Shown here piece after piece: positions 35,923-48,160 of a stretch of DNA of 64,000 nucleotides. The notes under the pieces were generated by a model. The model was not told the DNA's origin and did no database searches. It saw only the letters and a program-made list of their open reading frames with translations. Origin of the DNA: Kwoniella bestiolae CBS 10118 (Eukaryota > Basidiomycota > Tremellomycetes > Tremellales > Cryptococcaceae); contig NC_089243.1 of NCBI RefSeq assembly GCF_000512585.2, forward strand, positions 124,001 through 188,000, read 5' to 3'. How positions within the stretch are numbered: position 1 is the stretch's first letter; each line of letters begins with the position of its first letter. The translations under genes and the position numbers were made by a program.

Positions 35923-38638
35923 TTTGATGGGTGTCGATCAGGTGCTACGAGTGTGTGCAATGTGGTGGTCCGAGCGTAGTACTAGTGTAGTTGAGAATAA
36001 GCGATATTCTCGGAAAGTAGTAGTGTGGGGCGCAAAGGATGCTTGTTGGTTGTTGGTTCCTTTGTTCCTTGTATGTTTATTCTATTTGTTCAGCGTTCTT
36101 CTATATGACGAGAACAGAGAACAAGGATAAACAGATCTATCTTGATTCCCTATGTATTGTATATCGGCGATGAAAAGAGGAGGCACCCGTAATGCCTTTT
36201 ACAGTGCAATGCGATGCAAATACTATGCAGACGTAGACGCAGACGATAGGTTGAAAATGTCTTGTACTGTAGTACTAGGTTGTAATGTGACGGAGGATGA
36301 CGCGCAGAGTACTAGCGTCGTTTGGTCGAGGGTAATCTGAGACTGTATAAGGGTGTGAGGGTGTTTCGGTGATGTCGGAGTAGCGTAGAAACAATTCAGT
36401 AGAATGCACCGCTTTGAGTCTTGGGACTGGAATCAAAAGTATTGTAATGTTGTAAAAGAGTGTGAGTGTCTTGTAAAGAATGAATGAATGGGTGTATGTA
36501 TAACAGTAAAAGAAAAAAATGCGATGTGATGTAGAACCAAGAGCATGTATGTATGTCTACCTCTAGATCCAAAGTAGTATATATGCGAAATACCTAATCA
36601 GACATCTTGGCTTGGCCAGATCAACATACTACAAAAGGTAACCAATAAACAATAAACAACCCCCGCTAGTTGTGCGGCGTAAAGCCTTACGTGAGAACCT
36701 CCAAGCATCTTGTCGGAACGAACGAAAGTGAAAACATCGTTAAAAGCAATATGAGCTTGGGACGCCAGATTCCATGGTCCTGCTGTTAGACTGAGATTAT
36801 GCAATATCCTTTTTAACCTACAGTCGATCTCCCGCTTATGTTATGTCCCATCCCATAGACCCGCCTTCATTCCTCTATCCTCGCTGTACGTCGCACTCAC
36901 GCACTTGGGCTTCCGAAAACAACGCGGAGAACCGACAATTGTATTGTATGTGAACAAGTGATCCACTAGTAACGCATTATGAGCATACAGCGGACTAGCA
37001 ATGGTACCAGCACTAGCAGCATCACCCCGAGCTATCTCTGTCTCAGAGGGATAAATCAATCCACTCCGAGGAATGAGACATGATATTGAGCCAGCGAAGT
37101 AGAAGACATGGAAGAGGGGTAGGGGGAAAAAGAAAATAAACTTTCATGTGGGTTTCCTTACTTCTTCTCTAAGGAACAAGGGTCGTAGTTCTAAATTATC
37201 AATAAATATCCGATGTGTTGTTCCCTTAAGAGGCATCTCAGCTCGGTCAATGTCCCTGTTAATGTTTATGCATCGAATGAGACACACACGGTCAAATCGG
37301 ACTGACAACCTTATCTTCGCCGATGTCCATAGTATTCCATTCTATCGTCGTGTGCCTATGCCCTCTTTCGGACTTGAACATTGAGGGAGTGATTGTGAAG
37401 GCAGAGTCTTATTCTTGCTCATGTGCTGAATCCTGCTTCGCATGGTCGAGATGAATTTCAGTGGTTGTTGGTATCGTCGAGCGCTGAAGCTAACAAACAT
37501 CGCGTATCCATGCCTCCATGAACAATGAAATAAAGTTTCATCATGTGCAAAAGCAAATGCAAAGCAAAAGGAAATAGACTACAGATCGGAACTGTTGCAT
37601 TGGATTGCCAACCCCGTTGATCAGGCTACAACAGCATGTCTTGTCTTCCATGCTTTCGAGGTATCAAACAGGTTCTGACTCGTCTCGTCTCATCTCGCTC
37701 AGTCTGACTGCGGATCAAAAGTCAAAATCACTCGTCCAACTTGACTTACTCGCCATGATGTCTATCATATCCCCTTCTCGTAAGAACAGAAATCACGAGC
37801 ACGCTGTATCCCACCATACACAAAACCTCACGGCCATTGGCCCCTCACCACCCTCACGTCGATGTCGATCATTTCTCTTTCCTAACGGTCGAAGCACGAC
37901 GCACAAAGCACAGAGCACAAAGCGAGCAAGATACATAAATACATAACGTAAGGTCTTACCAAAAGCTTATCAGCCATCTCACGAGGTATATCATGTTTTG
38001 ATTTACGTTATAACCCCGTTTCTCAAAAATTATACCTATTTGGGTGAAATGTCTATTAACCGTATGGATCCATCTTTACATAAGACATGTTCGGTTCCTT
38101 GTCTGATAGGTGGAGAGATGGAGAAACTTGCTCGCTCGCTTATTTGAATTGGTCTGGTCCGGACGATTTGTCTGATGTATCAGAATATGTGAGGTGGGGA
38201 TCGGGGGATTGTCTACTGTATCTGATTAGTACAGTACTAAGTGGTTTCTTTAGTCTCAAGGTCGTGGCACTCGATATCACACTGACAGAAATGAACAGGT
38301 CTTACCTCAATCATAGACTGGGTAACCATGTCTCGTATCTCCTCAAACCTCGAATTGATGTCTTCGTGACTGACCTGACTTGAGGTAGTCTGTGGCTGAT
38401 GATCCAGCTTGGATATCTTGTATAGCTGATATAAGGTCATGGTGCAAGCTCGTCCACTGAACCAGATATACGGTTCATGCCCGTCTCACAGCATACGTCT
38501 CACAGCGTATTTCTCAGTACTACCGCATCTACGCGAAACATGCCAAATACCATGACCCATGCGTCCTGAAAATTGTATCACAAATTACCGCACAATGCAT
38601 AAACATGAAGTATCGTCAAATCATCACATCGTCTACAC
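35923..38638. other. Largest gene-poor stretch (2.7 kb)
   Basis: Apart from a doubtful small exon near 38306-38440, no protein-coding, tRNA or rRNA gene is convincing here. Short reading frames on both strands have no family features or matching splice sites. No transposon ends or long repeats were seen. It lies between the glutaredoxin promoter and the 3' end of SEC59, so it may hold noncoding transcripts. Confidence 0.4.
38306..38440 (-). CDS. Possible small gene, first exon only
   Basis: From an ATG at 38440 in good context (gcaccATGacc) 45 codons run to a clean donor GTAAGA at 38305: the product starts MTLYQLYKISKLDHQPQT and ends in a helical, heptad-like stretch (INSRFEEIRDMVTQSMIE). 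One possible continuation uses an acceptor just after a ctaat branch site (near 38233) and stops two codons later; another uses ggaccag near 38160. Neither gives a recognisable protein. Low confidence; it may be a true micro-gene of the size of DASH-type subunits or noncoding. Confidence 0.25.
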
Positions 38639-41600
38639 CTACACACCCAACAAGATACCCAACGCCCAGCCATACATCGGTAATATTAAATTATCATTCT
38701 GATCCGAGAACGCCTCGAGCAGCGTCGCAAGTGTGGTGGTGATGATATATGGGGTAGGCTAAAAATCAAGACTCATCAGTACCGATAGCTATCCCAGTCA
38801 CAACCATAGGCGAGACATGAATCCGGAGACATGCTCACTCTGAAGGTATCGACAACCCCTACCAACCACAACGCTCCGGAACAAGCCAGCATGGACAGTA
38901 AGAACGCCACACTGCCTTCTACGGTCTTACCTGACGAGGTGGTCCATCGTAGTCGACCGATCTTACGACCTACTATACTTGCCTATGACGATATGAGCTG
39001 GCACGAATGTTGGAAGAGTGGTGGTCAACTTACTAGCGCATCTCCTATACCCAGGGAGAGGACTCCGAAATAACATAGAATCTCTGAGGGACTATAATCA
39101 TCCCATTCCATTATCAGCTTTTCATTCTGGTCCAATGCAAGTATGATCATACAGCATAATACAGTGAGTGAAAGATGACACTCACCCCTCAAGCCACAAT
39201 GGCGACGCACACCCAGCCAACAAGTAAAAATGACTCAATATCGCCGTTCCCGAGTCTTTATGATCCAGAAACTCATTCAAAAACAGATGGACAGATACGC
39301 CGAAAGGCCATAACGCGAAATACCGAATGTACTCTGCGAAGTTGAATGCGGCAAATGCCACGCTGAAGGAGAGGTGGGTGAATGCGGGCTGTGTACGTGA
39401 ATGATTGATCAGCAACATCAATCACATCGTGGTCTCTTGTACGCTGTAATGGGAATAGAGGAAAGGAAAGAAGGTAGGCTTACATCAACAGCTATCCCAG
39501 GGATGAACATAACAACTGCCAATGCATGGAAGAACTTCCTCCTTGCATTAACACTCAAAGTGGGCAATCGTTGATCCGCAGCATCCATCATCGAACTCGC
39601 CACTCCACTTATTGTATCTCCCTCCTGACCAACCCCTGGTGCATGATTCGGCGTTTCCCCCCGCGAAGAGCTAGTCCCAGGAACAGTATACCTTCGATGT
39701 CTTCTGGCCCTATTCAATTGCCTATTCCACCCCGCCACTGAGATCGCAGCAAGACCACCCCAATAGCTGATCAGAGCCGGTCTGCTCCACGCATGTCTAC
39801 CCTCGAAGAACCAGCATACCACCCATACCCACGGATTACGGCCGTTTAACAACCACTGGGCCCATAGACCTACCAGACCGCCACATACTATGGCTGAGCC
39901 GCCGTAGAAACCTAGTGCGAGCAGTCGACGATGTACAGGTTTCTCATGGGGGAACCGAAGTCGATGAGCTGGTTTTTGGGCGAGATGGCGAGAAAGGTAG
40001 AGAAGGGGTGAGAGGAGGAATCCGGCGAGTAAAGAACCGGGGATAAGGGCTAGTTGGAATGTAAGTAATGGGGTGGGGAGACGGTAGGTCTTGATGAAAG
40101 GTGTTTGAAGCAGGACAATCTAAAGGTAGTAGTCAGTATGATGGCCTTGCTCCGACCAGCAATACATACCTTCATCCGAGTCAGATTGACAACTTCCATG
40201 AACAATGCCGTTGCAGCATTACACACTACTCCCAACTCCCCCAGTGTGAATCCTCGCCTAGCTAGTCGCACACAAACGTATAGACTGAATTGGTAGAATA
40301 ACGTAGCGATGACAATATCAGAAGGTGACATGTCTACAACATTCAGTGATTAGCCAAGCTCGATCTCGCCTCTGATATCTCATGGATTGGGTGAACTCAC
40401 CACTCCAGACGCCTCTGCCTATTATAGCAGTGACGATCTTAACGATCACACAACATCCCGTCACCAGAAAGGAGAATCCGACAACGCTGCGAGTACGTTT
40501 CCATTCTCCCAGCCTCAGCCAATAAGTCCCGCTTGATTGCTGAGCGGAGAGCTTCGAATGATCGCTATTTTCCCTTTCCAGGCTCAGCGAGCCGATCTGA
40601 GGTGATAAAGGAGTAGATAAGGACTGTTTCGATTGCTTGATCTCGAGATGTAATGATCTTGTCAGATGCACCAGTAAGACGAATCCACATAATGTGAATA
40701 GTTGAACGAGATTACGGCGAGATGTAGCTAGTGCAGATAACGCTTTGATGGTATCTGACGGTACTGTGCTGGTGGTGTTGATGGATTTCCAGATTGGTGT
40801 GGAAGGTAGTACCAGGGGGAACTCGATATTCCAATCGCCAGGTAAGGGAGATTCGGGATTAGTCGATAGTTGTGTTAAAGCAGCATGTAATAATGCGGAT
40901 GCTACGAGTGGTCCAAGGAGTAATGCAAAGAATATACCGTCGTCGAGACTTTCCCTATCATCACATTTAGTATCAGCTATCGTCCTCGAAACCGAGATCA
41001 GTGGAATAGCTCACCTATACTCTCTAGGTTCAGTACCCCACAGACACCCTCTACTCCCAATCCCAATCTGACCATCTTCGTTCGGACCCGTCACTCCCCC
41101 AACACCAGCAGCACTCTTCGAGCGATCTTCTTTCCCCAACAACAGAGGTGACACCCCATTACCGGTATTATTGGCATTCCTACCCATCCGTTCTCTTACA
41201 TTGGCCGAGAGGAGAGCGTGAGGTTGCATTTGAGGTGATTGTGGCCGACCATTGGCGGAAGGTTGTGGTGAAGGTAGTTTCAGCCTGGTTGGGCGGAAGC
41301 GCACGAAAGTGTATACTATGGATAGTCCTACGAGGAGACTTATCTCTACGATAGGTATATCAGCCGAAGTATCCTTACATCCCAAGGCTAACGAAAGCTC
41401 ACCTCCAGCTAAAGCCTTCTCACCCCATCCACAACCCAATTTCCAAATGCCCAGTACAACCGCCGAGAGCAAAATCAAATCTTCACACCGTTTCCTTGTG
41501 ATCGTGACTCTGAGATCTATAGCTCGACCTTTACCTTTCGTATCTGGTACAGACCTGGACAGGGGTATCAGGGACCCAATCACAGCAGGTAGGAGCGTAT

Positions 41601-42351
41601 AGGTTGGTGGGATGGGATGATAATGCGGTGCTTTGGGATTTCTTTTCCCCTGTGCGGAAGCCGAGTGACGGTTCATAGGTGGAACAGGTGAAGGGGTTGC
41701 CCTGGTTATAGTAGACCATCAGCGCTGGCTGTCCGATCAATATCGAAGAGCTAAGGATAATTGGATCACTGAGCATCATTGAGAAAGAGGAAGCAGCACA
41801 TACATTCTATCCTGCTCAATCTGCTCTACAGCCAATTTCCTCAGCCTACTCTGCTCATCCTCCATCTCCGTCTCCTCGCCATTCGGATCATCAAGATACT
41901 CTCTATTATCTTCACTCCCGCTAATCCATGATGGCGAGCTCGCAGAGGCTCCATAACCATGTTGACTTGTCGATGCGTATTCATTATCGTTTCCGTCCGT
42001 TTCCACTACAACATCCCCGCCATTCGTCTGCGGTGGTACTCCTTTGTCTTTGTCCTTTTCTTTTTCGTTAAACCGAGGTAAAGATCCTCTACTTGATGCT
42101 CTGTTTTTATTCCTTACCGACGACGCATTCATGGCCGATCCAAAAGATCGCCTCGAAGATCTACCACTCCCATTACTTGGTCCTCCCACTCCAGCTCCCG
42201 GAGGGAGGGGAGAGGACCTAGGCGAGGAATTTGGGTGTGTCGGTTCGGGGGAGGAGGAAGAGTGGGAGAGGGATCTGGGACGTAGGTTCGGTCGATGGTG
42301 GTGATGGTGGTGGTGGTGGCCTCTGGAAGGTTGGGGAGGCTGAGAAATCAC
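38639..42351 (-). CDS. SEC59: Dolichol kinase Sec59 (5' end uncertain)
   Basis: CTP-dependent kinase that makes dolichyl phosphate at the ER, the carrier for N-glycosylation and mannosylation. Exons: about 42351-41804, 41701-41015, 40954-40401, 40333-40170, 40119-39484, 39388-39186, 39091-39034, 38982-38839, 38758-38639; about 1037 residues, nearly twice the yeast protein. The C-terminal catalytic part has NARRKFFHALAVVMFIPGIA, HFYLLAGCASPLWLEG, LSLGIGDALASIVGRKIGR, SSGKTVEGSVAFLLS and DNLILPMYGWALG, the CDP-binding motifs of the family. Many membrane spans precede them. The N-terminal 180 residues are disordered, Ser/Pro-rich, with eight consecutive His. No ATG precedes the exon before a stop at 42363-42361; either an intron splits the start codon (A|TG with an acceptor before 42350) or translation starts at Met 42132. 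Confidence 0.85.
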
Positions 42352-42806
42352 TTTGAAGGTTTATACTACTTGGTGATAGGTTTGAAAGCAAGTTTCGGAT
42401 GACCGGATGGATGTCACGAATGGCCAACAAGGTGGTTCTACTGATTCTCCTGATGAGCAGTAAGGTGTGTGAAATCCCGCTATGGGATGACAGTCATGCA
42501 CGTTTGGACGGTTTCGACGTTCCTCTGCTTGAGGTTGGGATGATATGTACCTATATGAGTGAATATTCAGAGTAGAGTAAGTTAAATTGTTTGTTATTTC
42601 ATCGACATGACGACGTGGTTCGCATAGGTGGAGGTGGACCATCAGCCAACATTTTAACACCCTGAGACCGGTGTAAGACTATGCTATTTATACTATTATA
42701 CTACAAGGCGTATATGAACATCGCCATGCATACACACAAAGCATAAGAACGAAATATCAAGTCGGAGCAGAGAGCAGGGAGTAAAGCAAACCAAGCAGGA
42801 CTACCA
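42352..42806. other. Intergenic, SEC59 5' side and MPP10 3' side
   Basis: Both neighbours are on the minus strand. The left part may contain a short leader exon of SEC59. No separate gene is supported. Confidence 0.4.
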
Positions 42807-45596
42807 CTACAATTTCAACCTCTTCCCACCTTCCCTATTCTCCCCACTCTCCGGACCACCTCTCTTCTTAGACTTTTCAAGCTCTTTACCACCCTTCCCA
42901 ATGACAGTCACCCCTTTCCCAGTCTTGACTAACCCCTTCAGCGCCTCCTCCTTCTCCTCTCTTACAGATTTCTTCTTCTTTCCGTACAACTCGGCCATAC
43001 CGCTCAGTTTCTTCTGCTGAGATTGCTTGACCTTTCGGTTCTTCTGTCGAGCACGTTGGGCTTCCTCAGGTGTTAACTCTGATCGGGCCACCAAAGAGGC
43101 CGAGGTGGGGGGTTGGAATAGTTCTTCGGGAGCTAACATTGTTGAAGTTCCCATTGTGGACGGTAGGGCCGTTTCCATTGATGTGGTGGGGAGATCGCTG
43201 ATGGTGCTGATTTGAGCTTTTGGCTGTGGTAGTGATTGGGGTATCAGTATATGGTCAATGAAAGTTGAATCAATATCATCAATGGCACGCTGGATATGAT
43301 CATGTTGTATGCCTTACGTATCATGATGAAGCCGAAACAACCACTCACAGCCTTAGGAACAAAGTTCAAACTACTCAACGCATCCAACTTATAACAAACC
43401 TCATTCCAGATCTTCTCAATCTCATCGTGTTGCTTCCTCAACTTCTCATCCCGTTGATCAGTTACCTTAGTTCCGGACGAAGCAGCTTGGTACTCTTCCT
43501 CGTATATCTGAGCGAGGGATTTATTCGATTGGGTTTCTTGGAGTTCGAAGTATCGTGAAGGGAGGAAAGGGGTGGGTTCGTACGCTCGTACTCGGACTGG
43601 CGAGTCGAAGTTGTTCTATGAAGCAAATTAGCATTAGCTATACGTCTCCGAAGCAGGATGGTTTTACCAATTATTGACGATTGGCCTAAGGGAGAAAAAA
43701 ATGAACTCACATCCAATATCCTAGTTTTGATGATTTCCTCTAAAGACTTCACAACATCATCCGTAATCACAGGAACGACTTTTTGAACCTGTTCGAAATC
43801 CAGGTTTTCCTCCAATAACGAATTTTCAGGCCTGGCTTTCGAAGTGGCTTCTCCAAGCAATGTCCAATCTTTGGGTCCAACGGCTTCTGACTCTAGTTCT
43901 GCGATTTGTTGAGCTAGAGCAAGTTGTCGCTTCTCATGGTTTGACAAGTCTAATCATTTCGTGGAGGTATCAGCTATGAGTTCGATTGTTGACCAAAAAT
44001 CCTCGATCAAGCTGAAAGACCCAATACTCACTCTTCTCCTCTCCATCTTCCTCATCATCACTATCAAACAAATCGCCCTTCATCCGACCCATCGTCTCAT
44101 AAGCGGCATTCTCATCCTCCTCCTCGTCCTCCTCATCTTGATCCATCAGATCATCTTCATCAAACCTTACACCCTTTCCCTTTCCTTTTCCTTTAGCTTT
44201 CGTTTTCGGTTCCTTGCCTTTGCCTTTACCTTTACCAGTAGCGGTAGCAGCAGGTTTAGGTAAACCTCTAGGTTTCTCGAAGAAGTCGGAATACATGATC
44301 TCTGCATATATCATATTAGCAATGCGTTCCGATATCCCTGAGATCCGTCTGATGGTTGTACACGCATCCAAGAAAGTAGTACTCACCTTCGTCATCCCCT
44401 GCACCAGAAAGCATCATACCCCCTACATCCTGTAGTTCCTCTTCATCATCTTCATCTCCACCCAGTCTACCGGAGGTCAATCGTCCAGCTTCTAGCTCCT
44501 CGGTTTGTCTGTTGAAGTCGTCGATGGAGAAGAAATCGTCATCGAGAGTGGGATGGGCTTTTTTACCTCTTGCTCTGGATGGTCCAGCACCGAACAATGC
44601 AGATGAGTCGTCCTCTTCTTCGTCCTCATCCTCACCCTCATCTTCTTCCTCCTCTTCGTCCTCCTCTCCGTCTTCATCCTCTCCGTCTTCCTCTTCATCA
44701 AGATCGAACTCATCCATTTCCACATCCTCCTCCTCACTTCCTTCTAAATCATCCTCTTCGTCTTCTTCCTCCGCATGGTCTTCGCTACCACTAATCTCTT
44801 CTTCATCCTCATCCCCAAACTTAATCCCCTCCTCGTCCTCACTGTCCTCATCCTCACTATCCTCATCCTCGTCACTATCATCCTCATCCAAATCATCCAT
44901 CAACTCCCTCAACTCATCCTCATCCATCTCAGCAGCCTGGGTCTCCCCACTTTCAATCAACATTTGTCTGAACTCCTCTATGCTCATATCCTCGTCGCTC
45001 CCCTCCTCCCCATCCGACTCCATATCCTGAAGCGCATCTTCCTCTTCCATGTTATTAGTGGATCCTCCAACCTCTTTGATCACCTTGGATAATCCCTCGG
45101 AACGAAGTTCAAGCTGAGCCCATATTTGTTCTGGATCTAGGCCATCTACCGTCAACACAGACAAGGGAGTGTAGGGTAAGAACGACTCCACATCTGGTTT
45201 AGCGTCTTCTTCCGGTTGAGTGGGTTGTTTGGATTTGGACTGGGAGCGGGTGTTGATAGAGGGGGGTTCGAGGATGGAGAGGAGGAAGGGATGGAGGTGC
45301 GAGTGAGAGGTTGGTTCGAGGGATATGCCTATGTCAAATATATGATATCAGCTCCATTTTGTTTGAGATGCCTGAGATAAGCATGGATGTGAGACATATG
45401 AGATATCGTAGAAATTGCACATACCCAGATCAAATATATCTTTCGTAACTTGCAGAGCCTTCTCCGCAACTTTCTGATCGCCCTCTGCAGCAGCCAATAT
45501 CCAAGGTCTCTCTTCAATGAGATTGGATAATTCCCCCAGACTCGTCGAGAGGGGCTGGGAGATGGGGTCGTTAGCTTGGTCCGATGGCACTGACAT
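42807..45596 (-). CDS. MPP10: U3 snoRNP protein Mpp10
   Basis: Component of the SSU processome that binds Imp3/Imp4 and is needed for early cleavages of pre-18S rRNA. Six exons: 45596-45425, 45328-44387, 44301-44032, 43949-43711, 43615-43349, 43223-42807; 768 residues. It begins with a short helical part (LSNLIEERPWILAAAEGDQK), followed by a very acidic middle (repeated SEDEDSEDED and long Asp/Glu runs), then TLDDDFFSIDDFNRQTEE, EIMYSDFFEKPRGL, SNHEKRQLALAQQIAELESE with the hallmark PKDWTLLGEATSKARPENSL, and DSPVRVRAYEPTPFLPSRYF. The tail is basic (KKSVREEKEEALKGLVKTGK ... GGKRLKL). The antisense strand of the acidic part reads as a long poly-Ser frame, which is a shadow. It shares the SSU processome with ENP2. 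Confidence 0.94.
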
Positions 45597-46301
45597 CTTG
45601 CCCTTTGAAGTGTTTGAATGGTTGTATGCTGTCTATACAGGCTATATGGGCATCAATTTCAAAATTGTCTTGAGAGGGTGAGCAAGGGTGGACATGAAAT
45701 CTTGAAAATACGAGATAGACACTGATTTATCAGAAATGCAAAACACGTGGTGACCTCATGGCTGGCGGAGGTATATAATGCCACGTCAGGATTATCTACG
45801 TGTGCGTGTCTCATGCGAGATGATGTTGCATGTATGCATCGCGGACACGAGCACAGGATGGATGAGAGTGGCTGGGAGTAATGGCATTTTGGATGATCAG
45901 CAGGTATGTCCTGGTCACTAAGTCATAGGTATGTTGCTTTCGTCAACTGCAGATACTGTATGGTATTTTACTCACACCCAGAACTAACTTGAAAGAGGAA
46001 CCGATCAAACTTTGTCCAAGGCATGCATACTCCCGATAATCTCACAAAAGAGTGGTGTACATACTCGTACTGAGGGCGAGTGCGACTCTCTCTCTTTGTC
46101 CAACCATCCTTTCTCTGTGAACCGGCGGATTTCAGCTTCATCGCTGCTTGAAGTCATATCGTGTGAATGTCATCAATTCGATGAGACTATGAATAGTATG
46201 AACAGTATCTAAACCACCTTGTCATCTTCATCAACAGAAGAAAACAAAGAAAAAGAGTATATCAAATATCGCCATTTCCGTTCCGCTCAATCTGTACGAC
46301 C
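45597..46301. promoter_or_regulatory. Divergent promoter MPP10 / small gene
   Basis: A 705-base head-to-head gap without a convincing gene. CACGTG lies at 45744-45749, about 150 bases above the MPP10 ATG. Confidence 0.4.
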
Positions 46302-46613
46302 ATGGTGAGCCAGACACCTCTTCCCCTTACCTCCCTGGAGATATCCAATCAAGACTTATCGTGATGATCCACGCCGCTATAGGGCCTCTGTCTCTCACAC
46401 CCACACCACCACCGAACAATCATAATTGACCCCGCACCCGCACCGATGGTAATCGCTCCGATCGGCTTACCACAAAGACACCACGTCGTAGTCACCCACC
46501 GAGCGCCCATGGGAGGGTTTCACGGGAGGGCGAATGTACATGGGATGGGGAGGAGGGGGCATGGGATGGGATATGGGGGATATGGGGGGTATGGAGGTGG
46601 GAGGAGGTGCTAG
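46302..46613 (+). CDS. Small Gly/Tyr/His-rich protein with MGxCxS start (first of a pair)
   Basis: Proposed exons: 46302-46304 (the ATG alone) and 46383-46613, giving 77 residues. The ATG in context cgaccATGgtgagc is followed at once by a donor; the acceptor ctatag before 46383 keeps a stop-free frame. The product starts MGLCLSHPHHHRTIIIDP, so Gly2, Cys4 and Ser6 fit N-myristoylation plus a nearby palmitoylatable Cys. It continues through RHHVVVTHRAPMGGF to a glycine/tyrosine repeat (GMGYGGYGGYGGGRRC). An alternative without the intron starts at ATG 46446 (55 residues). It has no recognised family. The next gene has the same build. Coding nature is likely but the start is open. Confidence 0.45.
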
Positions 46614-47132
46614 GGTGGTATAACCTGTGCGTGGAGTTTTGGTGATAAAAAGGTTTAGTGAGCTATGAAGGAACGCTATCTGGGTTAATCCCGACATGTC
46701 CATTCTCGAAGGCGAATTTGCTCATCTATACATATTTGTCTCTTTCACACTATCAAGTATGATGAGTCGATATCAAATAACTGTACGGGAATGACGTCTT
46801 ATAGCCAATCTCGTCCTGACGGCTCATCGGTCTTATTGTGACTATGACCAGGTAGAGCGGTCTTCGAATGGCGGATATCGTAGTTCATGTCAAAGGATAT
46901 CCGTCATTGATCTGACTCCACTATACAGCAGGTCTCAATCGGATTCCCCGAGTCGATTGAGCATGAGCTGTCGATACTGTACTGATGTGACTGAACCAGT
47001 TCAACATATATCTTGAGACTCTATGTACATGAAAGTCATATCCATTAGACATCGATTGACTAATACTCCCACTTACTGTCCACTCACCCTGATCTATATC
47101 TGTCGATAGAATAGCTCACATCGCCAACCACC
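46614..47132. other. Intergenic gap inside the small-gene pair
   Basis: No gene seen; should hold the terminator of the first small gene and the promoter of the second. Confidence 0.4.
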
Positions 47133-47501
47133 ATGGTAAGTCCACCATCTCGACATCCTTCGGTACCCCATTCACAGCTAAAATACACACTCATCGATCT
47201 ATCTGATATGAAGGGGGCATGCCATTCCACCCGAGCCCACCCCCATCCCCACCCCTCTACTCGTCAAACACACTCCCGGCCCCATTCCCACGCCACTCCG
47301 CACTATCCCAGACCCCATAATCCCAGTATCATCGTTCTCCCACAACCACCAGTAACTATCAATAGTACCCCCCGAAGACGGAGGACAGGAAAGGTCGTTG
47401 TCAAGGCTGTTGAGTGTACGCCTAGTGAACGGACTACTACGAGGACTTATGTGGAGTATGGTGGGAAGCAGGCGAGGGGGTCTGGGGGTGTGAGGTTTTG
47501 A
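47133..47501 (+). CDS. Small His/Pro-rich protein with MGxCxS start (second of a pair)
   Basis: Proposed exons: 47133-47135 (ATG only) and 47214-47501, 96 residues. The ATG (accaccATGgtaagt) is again followed directly by a strong donor; the intron is 78 nt, the same length as in the preceding small gene. The product begins MGACHSTRAHPHPHPST, a fit to N-myristoylation (Gly2, Ser6) with Cys4. It goes on His/Pro-rich, then NPSIIVLPQPPVTIN, basic RRRRTGKVVVKAVE and a Gly-rich end (GGKQARGSGGVRF). The unspliced frame is also open from the same ATG (122 residues, starting MVSPPSRHP), so intron use needs proof. The acceptor (atgaag) is weaker than usual. No family recognised. Confidence 0.45.
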   Translation: MVSPPSRHPSVPHSQLKYTLIDLSDMKGACHSTRAHPHPHPSTRQTHSRPHSHATPHYPRPHNPSIIVLPQPPVTINSTPRRRRTGKVVVKAVECTPSERTTTRTYVEYGGKQARGSGGVRF

Positions 47502-48160
47502 GGGGATTGTTGTTGAGCCTGGATAGAAGGTGTTGTTGGGCGGACGGAACATACTTTTTCTCTGCTTTGACCGCTCTTTGTTTGTGCAGCAGATTGTCAC
47601 CTTACTTGGATGACACAAGCGAATGTCAGGATGTTCTTAACCTCCCACTCAAACGAGTGTCGAAGGCTTCTCCACTTGCTCAGGCAGGGTGAGCATGTTT
47701 TCTCGACGATACATACTGTTCCCCCAAATATCAGTTAATGGCACTATTGTCACTCGTCTAACTTGACTGATCCTTCTCTGCCTCACTGCATCCCACCCTC
47801 GTACGACTCGTCCCTCACCTTAGCTCCTTTGAGCAGTTGAACTTGAGCCCTCGCACCACACCATCGCTTGCTGACTCACAAGTACCCCGTCTTGAGTCCA
47901 GGTAAAGTGCCACATTCCGAGCAGGATACGCTGCCGATGATTCTACGTACCTTTTTTCGGCATAACACAAGGAACACACACATCATCCTACTAAAAGGAA
48001 TTTGATCCCGTCGTAGCTCTCTACTTGAACGTTCTACCAACAACCATCACCAATCCAATCTCAACAATTATAAATATTCAAGACGTTCATCTTATACATC
48101 TCCACACAAATTCACATAACATCTCACACCACATTCACCCACATCAGAACAGCACACATA
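47502..48160. other. Intergenic, promoter of MIX17
   Basis: No gene seen. A pyrimidine- and A-rich leader at about 48040-48160 leads to the MIX17 ATG. Confidence 0.45.

Noticed and set aside
35618..36130. Plus-strand frame of 170 residues with acidic and Val-rich text
   Set aside because: Antisense of the Ser-rich head of the glutaredoxin gene, with no family signal and no splice support.
36598..37059. Two short minus-strand frames in the gene-poor block
   Set aside because: No domain, no matching splice sites and ordinary length for random sequence.
44512..45030. Long plus-strand poly-Ser reading frame
   Set aside because: It is the exact antisense of the Asp/Glu-rich middle of MPP10; codons for acids read as Ser codons on the other strand.
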